Of a stretch of DNA of 64,000 nucleotides, positions 1-8,366 are shown piece by piece (within the stretch, counting starts at the first letter, position 1; every line of letters starts with the position of its first letter). The notes under the pieces are model-generated. The model was not told the DNA's origin. It made no database searches and worked only from the letters and a program-made list of their open reading frames with translations. Made by a program: the position numbers and the translations under genes. Source of the DNA: an uncultured Neomegalonema sp. (GTDB lineage: Bacteria > Pseudomonadota > Alphaproteobacteria > Rhodobacterales > Rhodobacteraceae); assembly GCA_937990185.1 (NCBI GenBank), contig CALKBI010000010.1, positions 23,848 through 87,847 on the forward strand, given 5' to 3'.

Positions 1-675
1 GACAATCCCAAAACTTGTCCAGCCGCTAAGCAAGAACGGCAACTCTTCGCGAAGTTCGGCACTGATGGGCAGCACCGTCACTGCGAGCAATCCGAACAGC
101 GATAGCATTCCAAATAATCCGTGATGAATGATTTGCAAGCTCAGCGCGCTCTCGCCCGAGCACTTTCCGCGTGTCACCATGACGCCGAAAGCATACGCGA
201 CCGCTGCGCATAGGGGGAACAGCACCGCCAAGTTGATCTCTTCGTTCCATGGTTGGGCTGTGACCAGCACACCCGAGAACCCCAGCACAAGCGCGACGAT
301 GCGGCGCGGGCCAATACGCTCGCCCAAAAACAATGTCGCGAACAGTGTGATGAACAAAGGCCCGGTGAAGAACACCGCGCCCGACTGCGCCAACGAAAGG
401 AACGGAAGACCGGAATAAAGCAAGAAGAACGCGGCGCTAAACAGCAACGACCGCAGGAACGGCCATCGGATTGTCTCCAGCTTACGAAGCTCGAGATTGG
501 GCACCATGCGGGCGGTCATACACACGAACCCAATAACCAAAACGGATCGTATAATATGAAGCTGCCAGATCGAAACATGATCCGTTAGCAGTTTAACCGC
601 TGCCTCTTGCAACGCGATGATTGCCATCGCCGTGACGACAAAAGCAACAAGGCCGAGACTATTGGATTGTTTCAT
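1..675 (-). CDS. EamA/DMT-family permease, partial (C-terminus beyond left edge)
   Basis: Reading the minus strand from the ATG at 675 gives an open frame of 225 codons that runs off the window edge without a stop. The translation is strongly hydrophobic with about seven membrane segments. It begins MKQSNSLGLVAFVVTAMAII and contains an 'LFFTG..FITLFATLFLGERIGPRR' type stretch typical of the first EamA repeat, followed by the start of a second repeat. EamA proteins are about 300 residues with ten helices and export metabolites or drugs across the inner membrane; the substrate cannot be read from sequence. The start overlaps the end of the upstream DUF2842 gene by 17 bp, so the two are probably co-transcribed. 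Family assignment is firm, function open. Confidence 0.85.
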   Translation of the reverse strand, partial: MKQSNSLGLVAFVVTAMAIIALQEAAVKLLTDHVSIWQLHIIRSVLVIGFVCMTARMVPNLELRKLETIRWPFLRSLLFSAAFFLLYSGLPFLSLAQSGAVFFTGPLFITLFATLFLGERIGPRRIVALVLGFSGVLVTAQPWNEEINLAVLFPLCAAVAYAFGVMVTRGKCSGESALSLQIIHHGLFGMLSLFGLLAVTVLPISAELREELPFLLSGWTSFGIV

Positions 676-880
676 CAGGTCTTGGTGCTTTGCCCATCCA
701 CACGAATATCGGCTTTAACGGCAAAATCCAGCCAAACCCTAAAACAGCGTAGAGTAGTATTTCTATCAAGACATGAGGGCGCTCAAAACTGCCTAAAACG
801 GCCATCACGGTTAAGCTGAACACGACCATCCACAGGAAGATAGCCAAAGTGCCAACGAATTTTCTCGTCCGAAGTCCCAT
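659..880 (-). CDS. DUF2842 small membrane protein
   Basis: A 73-residue protein with two predicted transmembrane helices (about residues 9-30 and 37-62) and a basic start, MGLRTRKFVG. The N-terminal 'LRTRKF/LIGT' pattern and the 'W(V/I)LP..P...WM' ending match the alphaproteobacterial DUF2842 family as I know it. Its function is unknown. It lies directly upstream of, and overlaps by 17 bp, the EamA permease gene, which suggests translational coupling. Short length is normal for the family. Confidence 0.75.
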   Translation of the reverse strand: MGLRTRKFVGTLAIFLWMVVFSLTVMAVLGSFERPHVLIEILLYAVLGFGWILPLKPIFVWMGKAPRPDETIQ

Positions 881-1001
881 ATTGCCGGTCTATCTGTTTG
901 GTGCTTGAAAGCAAGCTGTCATTGCTATGCATTATCGGCGGCCTTGCCGGTCACCGTTTGATTCTTTATGCAGCGCTCAACGTTGTTAGCCAGAGGCCCT
1001 C

Positions 1002-1292
1002 ATGAACGCGATCTTTTTCCTTGTCGATTTTGTAGTGACCGCCGTCTACTGGCTGGTGTTGATCTATGTGATACTGAGCTTTTTGGTTGGGTTTAACGTA
1101 ATCAATCTTAACAATGATATTGTTCGCCAAATATACTATGGCATCAATAGCTTAGTTGACCCGATGCTGGCTCCGATACGGCGCATTCTCCCCACCGCAG
1201 GCGGATTGGACTTTTCGCCGCTCGTATTGCTGCTGATTGTAATGTTTATGAGGACTTTGATCCTGCAAGATATTTTGCCTGCGCTGGCATAG
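1002..1292 (+). CDS. YggT family integral membrane protein
   Basis: A 96-residue protein with two hydrophobic spans (about 5-28 and 70-92) separated by the diagnostic YggT block 'NPLVDPML.PIRRILP', here NSLVDPMLAPIRRILPTAGG, ending in 'DFSPLVLLLI'. YggT proteins are inner-membrane proteins linked in other bacteria to cell division, osmotic stress or plastid-like membrane organisation; the exact role is uncertain. One YGGT unit of 96 aa is the usual alphaproteobacterial form, so the gene is intact. It is followed after 42 bp by a secreted protein gene in the same direction. Confidence 0.88.
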   Translation: MNAIFFLVDFVVTAVYWLVLIYVILSFLVGFNVINLNNDIVRQIYYGINSLVDPMLAPIRRILPTAGGLDFSPLVLLLIVMFMRTLILQDILPALA

Positions 1293-1334
1293 AATGCTAT
1301 TCTTACACTGACGATCCTAGAGCCGAGCGATTCA

Positions 1335-1859
1335 ATGATCCGAAGTCTTTGTTTTTTAGTGTCTTTTGCTGTGATTGGCTCTGCTGCGCAGGCCGATGAG
1401 ACTCTGTCGTCCAATAATCTGCCTGTCGGCGTGATTATTTATGATGCTGTACCGTCTGAGACGGTCCTTGAACCGAGTGTTGTCCCTCTCACGCAATCGC
1501 GCGCTAGCACGCGCAGCTCTTTTGCTCAGCCGCTCCTAAGTCAGCCGGTCGGCGATGGTACAACTTGGGACAGTGCAGTGATCACCCCTCAGATTGATCT
1601 CGCACCGGGTGAAACAGTATTACAAGTTTTCACGGCCCCTTCCGCGATTGTGAAAATTCCAGCCGTCGAGCCTGCCTATACGCTGACATCTGGCCCAGCG
1701 ATTGTTACAGCGCCGCAGCGCAGGGTTGCACCTGAACCGGTGCTTGATCCTGTGAGAGGGCGCTTGCGGGATACGGCGGGTTGGACGGGCAGCACCGAAG
1801 GCCCTGCAAGTATCGGCTGTTTCCCGGAAGGTGCGTGCGCTGTTCTGAATCGCAGGTGA
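1335..1859 (+). CDS. Secreted hypothetical protein
   Basis: A 174-residue protein with a clear Sec signal peptide (MIRSLCFLVSFAVIGSAAQA, cleavage likely after AQA at residue 20). The mature part is rich in Pro, Val, Ser and Thr, with a low-complexity extended look and two Cys near the C-terminus (in GCFPEGAC). I do not recognise a domain. The stop codon TGA at 1857-1859 overlaps the GTG start of the thiamine pyrophosphokinase gene (GTGA), so the two are translationally coupled. The coupling and the signal peptide support a real gene; a periplasmic or envelope role is inference. Confidence 0.7.
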   Translation: MIRSLCFLVSFAVIGSAAQADETLSSNNLPVGVIIYDAVPSETVLEPSVVPLTQSRASTRSSFAQPLLSQPVGDGTTWDSAVITPQIDLAPGETVLQVFTAPSAIVKIPAVEPAYTLTSGPAIVTAPQRRVAPEPVLDPVRGRLRDTAGWTGSTEGPASIGCFPEGACAVLNRR

Positions 1860-2503
1860 CATCTCTCTCATATGCCGCGCCGGTTTTGTTCGTTGGCGCT
1901 GGCCCTGCCACGCGCGATGATTTCGATTTTACCCGCGATTTTACCAAAGCAACGATTGCCGTTGATGGTGGCTTTAATGCGCTTGATGCTTGGGGCGTAA
2001 CGCCGGACGCCGTGCTTGGCGATATGGATTCGATCCGGGCTGAGGTCGCTCAAGAAACAAAGATTCTCACCATCAGCGAACAAGACTCGACGGACCTCGA
2101 AAAAGCATTGAGGCTTGTCGATGCCCCCCTCCATCTCGGGATTGGTTTCCTGGATGGTCGATTGGATCATACGCTTGCGGCAATTCATGCTCTTGTCGCT
2201 GCTCCGCACCGGCGGATGATTTTAGTTGGATCAGAAGATGTGGTTTTTGCCGCACCGAATGACTGGCAGATAAGCCTTCCACTGCAAACCAGGATTTCAT
2301 TTTATCCTGTGAGCCGGGTCACTGGCGTAAACTCTTCAGGCTTGCGCTGGCCGCTGGACGGGTTGGTTTTGGAGGGTGGCAAACAAATCGGTGTTTCGAA
2401 TGAAACAAGCGCCGCAAAAATCACTGCGCAGTTTTCGGAGCGCGGCGTCGTCATCGTCCTGCCGCGTGATTTCTTACAAAACGCTATTGATGGCTTGGCA
2501 TAA
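1856..2503 (+). CDS. Thiamine pyrophosphokinase
   Basis: A cytoplasmic enzyme that transfers pyrophosphate from ATP to thiamine to make thiamine diphosphate. From the GTG at 1856 the protein is 215 aa, the usual length. It shows the family motifs: GDMDS (about 55-59), DSTD (77-80) and the GRLDH nucleotide/metal motif (101-105). I chose GTG 1856 because it overlaps the preceding stop as GTGA and because the 25 residues encoded upstream in this frame do not resemble the family and lie inside the upstream gene. The C-terminal half (beta-rich thiamine-binding domain) is complete. Neighbours do not add a thiamine pathway context. Confident in family. Confidence 0.88.
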   Translation: MTSLSYAAPVLFVGAGPATRDDFDFTRDFTKATIAVDGGFNALDAWGVTPDAVLGDMDSIRAEVAQETKILTISEQDSTDLEKALRLVDAPLHLGIGFLDGRLDHTLAAIHALVAAPHRRMILVGSEDVVFAAPNDWQISLPLQTRISFYPVSRVTGVNSSGLRWPLDGLVLEGGKQIGVSNETSAAKITAQFSERGVVIVLPRDFLQNAIDGLA

Positions 2504-2541
2504 CGCAATGTGCTTGCGCCCGTCATCGAAGGGCCGGACAC

Positions 2542-2572
2542 AAAAAAGCCGCCGGAGGCAATCCGGCGGCTT
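2542..2572 (-). terminator. Rho-independent terminator of the cold shock gene
   Basis: On the minus strand an 11-bp perfect GC-rich stem (AAGCCGCCGGA / TCCGGCGGCTT, + positions 2546-2556 and 2562-2572) with a 5-nt loop is followed by a run of six T (complement of 2542-2547). It lies 28 bp beyond the csp stop codon. The A-run on the other side may let it also act for thiN transcripts arriving on the plus strand. Confidence 0.85.
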
Positions 2573-2599
2573 CAATCGTATCAGTTCAAAACTAAAAGC

Positions 2600-2809
2600 T
2601 TAGTCGACGACGGCGAGAGCGCCTGCCGAAGAACGACCGCTACGGTCGGTTTCAAGTTCGAATTCTACTTTTTGGTTTTCGTTCAGTGTCGAAAGACCTG
2701 CACGTTCAACTGCAGAGATGTGTACAAACACATCATTGCCGCCGCCGTCAGGCTGAATGAAACCAAAACCTTTGGTTGGGTTAAACCATTTCACAGTGCC
2801 AGTAGCCAT
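2600..2809 (-). CDS. Cold shock domain protein (CspA family)
   Basis: A 69-residue single cold shock domain, the standard size. It has the two RNA-binding motifs RNP1 (KGFGFI, residues 13-18) and RNP2 (VFVHIS, 27-32) and the usual TGTVKWFN start. Such proteins bind single-stranded RNA and DNA and act as RNA chaperones. The ATG at 2809 is preceded by a good AGGAGA ribosome binding site at about 8 nt; upstream in-frame ATGs would add unrelated residues and are rejected. A sigma70-like promoter at 2932-2960 implies a leader of about 115 nt, as is common for regulated csp genes. A terminator follows. Whether expression is cold-induced cannot be read from the sequence. Confidence 0.95.
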   Translation of the reverse strand: MATGTVKWFNPTKGFGFIQPDGGGNDVFVHISAVERAGLSTLNENQKVEFELETDRSGRSSAGALAVVD

Positions 2810-2931
2810 GTGAGTTCTCCTGTCAAAACACCGCCCGCATAATGCAGCGGCTTGGCGCCGTCGTTCCGTATCGAGAGAGCTGCGGCCGTTTGGACAGGCG
2901 TAGGTCAAGATAGAAAGTGCTTCGCATCGCA

Positions 2932-2960
2932 TATATAGCCGATTCCAGCCTCTGTTTCAA
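2932..2960 (-). promoter_or_regulatory. Predicted sigma70 promoter of the cold shock gene
   Basis: On the minus strand TTGAAA (complement of 2955-2960) and TATATA (complement of 2932-2937) are separated by exactly 17 bp. The start point would be near 2925, giving a leader of roughly 115 nt before the csp ATG. Apart from this promoter and leader I see nothing in 2810-3141. Confidence 0.55.
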
Positions 2961-3141
2961 TGTCGAAGGGTTTTCTAATTATCGTTTATAGTACTTAGGT
3001 TGTCTTCGTTGAGCGCGAGATGTGCGATGATTGTATGCGAGGCTCGATGTTTAAACGGTAAGATAAAGCCCTAACGCGCGATAAAGCGCATCCAAACCGT
3101 TCAGGGTTGGATGGATTTTTTGATGTTGATTTTTAAACATT

Positions 3142-3855
3142 TTAAGAATTATCCGGCGGACGTGGTTCTTGCCGGACGAGGCAATGACAATCCCACAAGA
3201 TTTCATCGACCGCATGGATATGCTTTTTTCTATACCCCGGAGGCAGACCCATTCGAAGCGGTGGGACGCTCTTTGGTCCCGGCGCAGCGGCCTTACGTTT
3301 TGAGACTTCGCGGACATAACGTCTGGCCTGTTTCGGCATGTCTTCCAAGGCTAATTTGAGCGCCAAGAGGCGGCGACACAATGCAATAGCCGTGACCTCA
3401 TCCTCAGGCGTCACAACCGCCTTGGCTTCAGACCAGAGGATAAAATCAGGTGCGCCATCAAATCCCGCAATCCGCACTTGAATCTGAGGTTCCGTCGAGC
3501 CGCTTGCCTTCGGCTTTTGACGCGGTTTCTGGCGGTTTGGATGCAGTTCAGGGAAATACTTGCGCGGGTCAATCAAACAAAATTGCGGCGCACGCGACCC
3601 TTGCTTTTTGCCGGTCCCTTTATCTGCAGACCGACCCCGCTTGGGAGGAGCCACATAGTCAGGTACGGCGACGTCCCGCGCCACTATCGCAACAATCCGC
3701 CGCGTCGCAGATTCAGCAGGCCGCAAAATCAGTAGTATCGCATTGCGAACGCGGCGAGGCAGCTTTTCAATGGTCGTCTCATCCGAAGTCATCCCCGCAG
3801 AAACAAACAACCCCGCCACAACGCGCAACAGTGCGAGGCGGTAGTTTTCAGTCAT
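3142..3855 (-). CDS. Conserved-looking hypothetical protein, basic linker
   Basis: A protein of 237 aa from the ATG at 3855 (an in-frame ATG at 3876 would add seven residues). I prefer 3855 because GGAG lies about 10 nt upstream. The N-terminal ~65 residues look helical and hydrophobic in part (MTENYRLALLRVVAGLFVSAG). A basic, Lys/Pro-rich linker follows (PPKRGRSADKGTGKKQGS, then RQKPRQKPKAS), and the C-terminal part is helical and basic, ending in a short tail. I do not recognise a domain and assign no function. It stands alone on the minus strand downstream of a repeat cluster. The long, biased frame with a plausible start supports coding. Confidence 0.65.
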   Translation of the reverse strand: MTENYRLALLRVVAGLFVSAGMTSDETTIEKLPRRVRNAILLILRPAESATRRIVAIVARDVAVPDYVAPPKRGRSADKGTGKKQGSRAPQFCLIDPRKYFPELHPNRQKPRQKPKASGSTEPQIQVRIAGFDGAPDFILWSEAKAVVTPEDEVTAIALCRRLLALKLALEDMPKQARRYVREVSKRKAAAPGPKSVPPLRMGLPPGYRKKHIHAVDEILWDCHCLVRQEPRPPDNS

Positions 3856-4030
3856 GCGGTCGAGGCTCCAGATCATGTGTTCTTTCTATTTGAGAAGAAA
3901 AAGTACATATCATGAACAAAAAGCATTTGCAAGGCAAATGCGTCCTTCCCCTCCAAAAGCGCAAACCTCACAGCGGCAAATGGTTGAGCATAGCGAAACC
4001 ATTGAGAGCAGAGGAAAACGAAGACAAACG

Positions 4031-4298
4031 CACCGTTCCGGGCGAAGACCCGGAACCCCGAGCCGTCAAGACCGTACTCCAGTTCGCGGGACCCCGGCTC
4101 AAGACCGGGGTGGAGTAACACTCCGTCCCGCACGAAGATGCAGGACCCCGAGCCATCAAAACCGCACTCCAATTAGTCTGACCCCGGCTCAAGGCCGGGG
4201 CGGGCAACGCACCGTTCCGGGCGAAGACCCGGAACCCCGAGCCGTCAAGACCGTACTCCAGTTCGCGGGACCCTGGCTCAAGGCCGGGGCGGGCAACA
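4031..4298. repeat. Three tandem palindromic repeat units of about 89 bp
   Basis: Units start near 4031, 4119 and 4210. Units 1 and 3 share an identical 64-bp run (4031-4094 and 4210-4273); unit 2 is diverged. Each unit carries two hairpins: TTCCGGG-N6-CCCGGAA (4036-4055 in unit 1, lost in unit 2) and a CCCCGG...CCGGGG hairpin (4091-4111 in unit 1). The array fills most of the gap 3877-4306 between two minus-strand genes. I see no gene in it; open frames crossing it are by-products of the repeat. It resembles a mobile or amplifying intergenic palindromic element, but I cannot name a family. Confidence 0.8.
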
Positions 4299-4306
4299 CA
4301 CGAAAA

Positions 4307-4897
4307 TCAAAGCTCGCTGAGGTGCGTGTCTAAGTGGTCCAATCGATCCTGCCCCCAGAACCGTTCGCCATCAACGACGTAAAATGGCGAGCCAAAAACC
4401 CCGGCGGCCATCGCTTCGGCAGTCATTGGTTCGAATGCAGCGATTGCATCAGCAAGGTGTGGTTTAACGGCTGCGAGGTCGATCCCCGCTGTTTGCGCGA
4501 TTTCAGCCAATGTGTCTTCGTCAGCGATATTTTTGTCTTCGGCCCAAACAGCCCGCAAAACTGCAAATGTGAGCGCGCCAGCATCTTGGCCTGCTTTTGC
4601 AGCGGCAACGATCATTGCCGAGGCTGGCTTTTGATCTGTCGGCCAATGTGCCGGTTGCAGGTTGAGAGGCAGGCCGCTCGCCTTTTGCAGATGTTTCAGG
4701 TCTTGCAGGCGGTATTCTTTTCGCGAATCGTGACGTTGTGCCGGAGGGGTTCCCCCCATTTCGGAGAAAAGCGTCATGATATCCACGGGCTTATAATTGA
4801 TCGTTGCTCCGCGCGCTTTGGCAATCTTTTCAAGTCGATCTCCGGCCAGATAGGTGAACGGGGACAGAACGGTAAAGTAATAATCGATGTGAGCCAC
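4307..4897 (-). CDS. 2-hydroxychromene-2-carboxylate isomerase family (DsbA/GST-kappa-like)
   Basis: A 196-residue thioredoxin-fold protein of the DsbA-like 2-HCCA isomerase family. The start MAHIDYYFTVLSPFTYL carries the family's Y/F-F-x-x-x-S-P-x-x-Y/W-L pattern, with Ser12 in the place of the glutathione-interacting serine. The C-terminal 'GVFGSPFYVVDGERFWGQDRL' matches the conserved cis-Pro loop ('GVFGVPTFV') of these enzymes. Known members isomerise 2-hydroxychromene-2-carboxylate in naphthalene breakdown, but most chromosomal copies without a nah cluster have unknown substrates, and no such cluster is here. Probably a glutathione-dependent isomerase or transferase. Confidence 0.88.
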   Translation of the reverse strand: MAHIDYYFTVLSPFTYLAGDRLEKIAKARGATINYKPVDIMTLFSEMGGTPPAQRHDSRKEYRLQDLKHLQKASGLPLNLQPAHWPTDQKPASAMIVAAAKAGQDAGALTFAVLRAVWAEDKNIADEDTLAEIAQTAGIDLAAVKPHLADAIAAFEPMTAEAMAAGVFGSPFYVVDGERFWGQDRLDHLDTHLSEL

Positions 4898-5078
4898 AGG
4901 GCCTCCTCGGGCGGTAATTTAAGTCAAAAACATCAGAGAACACGGACAGTACTGCAAAGTCATACAGATTGGCGGAACTTCTTTGTGAGCGCCAATCAAC
5001 CCTGCGGTGAATGTTTCACTGCGCTCGCATTCTTGTCAGTGTGTTTGATTATGCAAAAAATCCGCAATTCGTGTTATG

Positions 5079-5093
5079 TTAACCTAGTGTTAA
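5079..5093 (+). promoter_or_regulatory. CtrA-like box upstream of a small secreted protein
   Basis: TTAA at 5079-5082, seven bases, TTAA at 5090-5093. This is the full TTAA-N7-TTAA pattern bound by the alphaproteobacterial cell-cycle regulator CtrA. The element also reads as a GTTAAC inverted repeat. It lies 23 bp before the ATG at 5116. The match is exact, but one short motif proves little. Confidence 0.45.
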
Positions 5094-5115
5094 CTTAATC
5101 AGCGGGGATCTGATC

Positions 5116-5391
5116 ATGAAAAGAGTTCTTCTTAGCGTTGCAGCGGCTTCAATCGCCATGACTGCACCAGCAATTGCCGGCTCAGGCGCAAAGCATTCGA
5201 ATACGGCATCAAATCATGCAACTGCTGAAAAAGCACCAGCGGTTCCTGCGTCAATACGTTTGAACGATGTCACTTTCGATCTGAGCAAGAATGATCGCTC
5301 GTTGATCACACCTTTGCAGGCTGAGCCACCAAGTGTTTTCGCGACACAGCAAGAGGTCAAAATCGAGAATTACTCGTTCAACCTGAAATAA
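5116..5391 (+). CDS. Small secreted hypothetical protein
   Basis: A 91-residue protein with a typical signal peptide (MKRVLLSVAAASIAMTAPAIA, cleavage after residue 21). The mature part of about 70 residues is Ala/Ser/Asn-rich, then has 'IRLNDVTFDLSKNDRSLITPL' and 'VKIENYSFNL', two similar short strands around Phe. I recognise no family. It has its own likely promoter region with a CtrA-like box and a downstream terminator, so it appears to be monocistronic. The ATG is preceded by GGGGATC, a weak ribosome binding site. Confidence 0.65.
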   Translation: MKRVLLSVAAASIAMTAPAIAGSGAKHSNTASNHATAEKAPAVPASIRLNDVTFDLSKNDRSLITPLQAEPPSVFATQQEVKIENYSFNLK

Positions 5392-5429
5392 GCACCGGCT
5401 ACCGGAGCTTTGACATACAAAATATACAA

Positions 5430-5467
5430 GGGCTGGTGCGTATTTTTGGCGTACCGGCCCATTTTCT
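5430..5467 (+). terminator. Rho-independent terminator
   Basis: An 11-bp stem, GGGCTGGTGCG (5430-5440) against CGTACCGGCCC (5450-5460) with two G-T pairs, loop of 9 nt, then ATTTTCT. It ends the small secreted protein transcript before the carboxylase gene. Confidence 0.65.
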
Positions 5468-5534
5468 TTCTTGGACTCTCTGGCCGCACGCGGTAGTCCA
5501 TTTCGCACTTGCGATATAAAGGGACAGGGCCGGA

Positions 5535-7565
5535 ATGTTCGATAAAATTCTGATTGCAAACCGGGGCGAAATTGCCTGCCGCGTGATGAAAACTGCACGC
5601 AAAATGGGGATTGCTACGGTTGCGGTCTATTCTGACGCTGATGCGGGTGCGCCGCATGTTCGCATGGCCGATGAGGCTGTTCATATCGGTCCACCTGCCG
5701 CAGCGGACAGTTATCTCGTTATGGACAAAATTCTGGACGCGATAAAGCAAACCGGCGCGCAGGCTGTGCACCCCGGTTATGGCTTTTTATCCGAGAACGC
5801 GGCCTTTGCCGAAGCGCTTGAGGCTGCAGGTATTGCCTTTATAGGTCCGGGCAAGCGCGCCATCGAAGCGATGGGCGACAAGATCACCTCGAAAAAACTC
5901 GCGGACGAGGCTGGCGTCTCCACTGTTCCCGGTCATATGGGCCTGATCGAAGACGCGGAAGAGGCCGTAAAGATCGCTTCGCAAATCGGCTATCCCGTTA
6001 TGATCAAGGCATCGGCGGGCGGCGGCGGCAAGGGGATGCGGATCGCGTGGAATGACGATGAAGCCCGCGAAGGCTTCGCGCTCTCCCGTTCCGAGGCGCG
6101 TTCTTCCTTTGGTGATGAGCGTATTTTCATCGAGAAATTCGTCCAAAAGCCGCGCCATATCGAAATTCAGGTGCTTGGCGATAAGCACGGCAACACCATC
6201 TATCTCGGTGAGCGCGAATGCTCGATCCAGCGCCGCCACCAGAAAGTTATCGAAGAAGCGCCGTCCCCCTTCTTGGACGAAGCCACCCGCAAAGCGATGG
6301 GCGAGCAATCTGTCGCGCTTGCTAAGGCCGTGGATTACTCATCCGCCGGAACGGTCGAGTTCATCGTCGATCCTGACCGCAACTTCTATTTCCTCGAAAT
6401 GAACACACGCCTACAGGTGGAGCATCCGGTCACTGAATTGATCACCGGCATCGACCTTGTGGAACAGATGATCCGCGTGGCTTACGGCGAGCATCTGGCG
6501 ATTCAACAATCCGATGTGAAGCTGAACGGTTGGGCTATTGAGAGCCGTCTTTACGCCGAAGACCCCTATCGCAACTTCCTACCGTCAATCGGTCGCCTGA
6601 CCCGCTATCGTCCTCCCGTAGAAAGCGCCACGAATGATGCGGTGGTTCGTAACGATACCGGCGTCGAAGAGGGCGGCGAGATCTCCATGTTCTACGATCC
6701 GATGATCGCCAAGCTCTGCACTTGGGCTTCGGGCGAAGGGAAGGCTGCGCGAGTTTCTGCGATTGCGGGTATGCAAGACGCGCTGGACGGATTTGAACTG
6801 GAAGGCATCGGCCATAACATCCCGTTCCTTCAGGCGGTCATGAACCACGACCTGTTCCGGTCTGGCGACATCTCTACGGCCTTTATCGCCGAAGAATACC
6901 CCGAAGGTTTTGAAGGTGCTTCTCTCGGTGAAGAGGAGATCGAGCGCGCGGCGGCCTTGGCGACCGTCGCTCAGGTGATCTCGGAAAGCCGCAATGTCCA
7001 AATCTCTGGGACGCTATCCAATCACACCCGCGAAGTCGCAACCAAATGGGTCGCCATGATTGACGATCCGGTTGCGGGCAAGTCCTCGCACGGGGTATCG
7101 GCTTTATGGGTCGAGGGTGCTGCGGAAGTATCGCTTGAGGGCGGTGAACGCTGGCGGGTTGAAACCGACTGGACCCCCGGCCAGACGCTCATGATCGCAA
7201 CGATTGATGGCAAGCCGACGGTCATGAAATTATCACCACTGGCCGATGGCTGGCGGGTGCGCTGGCGCGGTGCCGATTTGAAGATCGCCGTGCGCTCTCC
7301 CCGTGCTGCCGAACTTGCGGCCTTGATGCCGGTAAAACTCCCGCCGGATACCTCGAAATTCCTGCTCTGTCCGATGCCCGGTCTTGTTGTGAATATCAAC
7401 GTGGAAGCAGGCGAAGAAGTCCAAGAGGGCCAAGCCCTTGCGACGGTTGAGGCGATGAAGATGGAAAACGTCCTGCGCGCCGAACGCAAAGGCGTCGTGG
7501 CGGCGGTCAAAGCCGCTCCGGGTGACAGTCTCGCTGTTGATGAGGTTATTATCGAATTCGAGTGA
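5535..7565 (+). CDS. pccA: Propionyl-CoA carboxylase biotin-containing alpha subunit
   Basis: A 676-aa protein containing, in order, a biotin carboxylase N-domain (MFDKILIANRGEIACRV), an ATP-grasp domain with the Gly-rich loop SAGGGGKGM, a carboxylase C-domain, a BT linker domain, and a C-terminal biotinyl domain with the lysine in EAMKMEN at residue 642. The length and the extra BT-like region before the biotinyl domain fit PccA rather than acetyl-CoA AccC. It carboxylates biotin with bicarbonate and ATP; the PccB partner, which makes methylmalonyl-CoA, is not in the window. A methylmalonyl-CoA epimerase at 38.3 kb serves the next step of the same pathway. 3-Methylcrotonyl-CoA carboxylase is the main alternative. 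Confidence 0.88.
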   Translation: MFDKILIANRGEIACRVMKTARKMGIATVAVYSDADAGAPHVRMADEAVHIGPPAAADSYLVMDKILDAIKQTGAQAVHPGYGFLSENAAFAEALEAAGIAFIGPGKRAIEAMGDKITSKKLADEAGVSTVPGHMGLIEDAEEAVKIASQIGYPVMIKASAGGGGKGMRIAWNDDEAREGFALSRSEARSSFGDERIFIEKFVQKPRHIEIQVLGDKHGNTIYLGERECSIQRRHQKVIEEAPSPFLDEATRKAMGEQSVALAKAVDYSSAGTVEFIVDPDRNFYFLEMNTRLQVEHPVTELITGIDLVEQMIRVAYGEHLAIQQSDVKLNGWAIESRLYAEDPYRNFLPSIGRLTRYRPPVESATNDAVVRNDTGVEEGGEISMFYDPMIAKLCTWASGEGKAARVSAIAGMQDALDGFELEGIGHNIPFLQAVMNHDLFRSGDISTAFIAEEYPEGFEGASLGEEEIERAAALATVAQVISESRNVQISGTLSNHTREVATKWVAMIDDPVAGKSSHGVSALWVEGAAEVSLEGGERWRVETDWTPGQTLMIATIDGKPTVMKLSPLADGWRVRWRGADLKIAVRSPRAAELAALMPVKLPPDTSKFLLCPMPGLVVNINVEAGEEVQEGQALATVEAMKMENVLRAERKGVVAAVKAAPGDSLAVDEVIIEFE

Positions 7566-7584
7566 TCAACTGTTTTGAGTAATT

Positions 7585-8217
7585 ATGTATTTTAGTTCAT
7601 CCGTGAATTTGAAAAGCCATTGCAAAAGTTTCCTTCTCCTGACGGGAGTGGCACTGTTACCCACCCCGTCCGCCAGTGCCGAGAAAACCTTGTTCGAAAC
7701 AGGCACGGTGCTGTGTAGTAATTTTGATCCTCGAAACCGCTCCTGTCGCACGATCACGACGGTCACTGCGATTGAGGACGGACAGCGTTTTGCGCGCAGT
7801 CGCCGCATGGTGGCGATGCCGGAAGAAAACCTGCTGCTTGAAACCCAAGAAGTCGCTCAGATTGATGGCCACCGCGTTTGCCCCACCGGTTCAATGGCTC
7901 CACCCACAATCGCCCCCGATCACTATTCCTATGCGCCGGTCTTGTTATCGGTTTACGAAGACAAGCGGGACAAGAAACTGGCGCGCGGTGTTTGCCATGA
8001 ATATCGCAAATGTGGATCAGGTTGGCATGTCTATGTGAGCTATGATGATGCACCGGAACCGCAGCTTGTTTCATTCACGACAGTCTTCGGCCCGGACGAT
8101 CCCGGCAGTCTCGGCCTGTCACTTCGCTATCGCGAGTTTGGCTACAGCGAAAGAATTGGAACAGATTGCAAGCCATCTAAACTGACTGACCCTGAACCCG
8201 AAGAAGAAGCAGAATAG
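7585..8217 (+). CDS. Exported hypothetical protein
   Basis: A 210-residue protein with a signal peptide (MYFSSSVNLKSHCKSFLLLT..., likely cleavage after PSASA near residue 32). The mature part has several Cys (in 'LCSNFDPRNRSCRTITT', 'RVCPTG', 'GVCHEYRKCGSG', 'GTDCKPS') that could form disulfides in the periplasm, and ends in an acidic tail (DPEPEEEAE). I do not recognise a family. It starts 19 bp after pccA and may be co-transcribed; a GTG six codons in is an alternative start. Confidence 0.65.
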   Translation: MYFSSSVNLKSHCKSFLLLTGVALLPTPSASAEKTLFETGTVLCSNFDPRNRSCRTITTVTAIEDGQRFARSRRMVAMPEENLLLETQEVAQIDGHRVCPTGSMAPPTIAPDHYSYAPVLLSVYEDKRDKKLARGVCHEYRKCGSGWHVYVSYDDAPEPQLVSFTTVFGPDDPGSLGLSLRYREFGYSERIGTDCKPSKLTDPEPEEEAE

Positions 8218-8366
8218 CGATGTGACGCAGCAATGGCCGAACCGGTAAAACGTTACTGGGAGCCGAAAGAGGGTATTCAAAATTGTTTTACGAATCCGAT
8301 AGAAGTCGGGATGAACCAAGCTAATTCATTCAGTGAGAATCCTTTCCCGTATCGCTGGAGAAATTC

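Noticed and set aside
3854..4333. Long open frames across the palindromic repeats (both strands)
   Set aside because: They are produced by the GC-rich repeat units, have repetitive Arg/Pro content, no convincing ribosome binding site, and resemble no protein.
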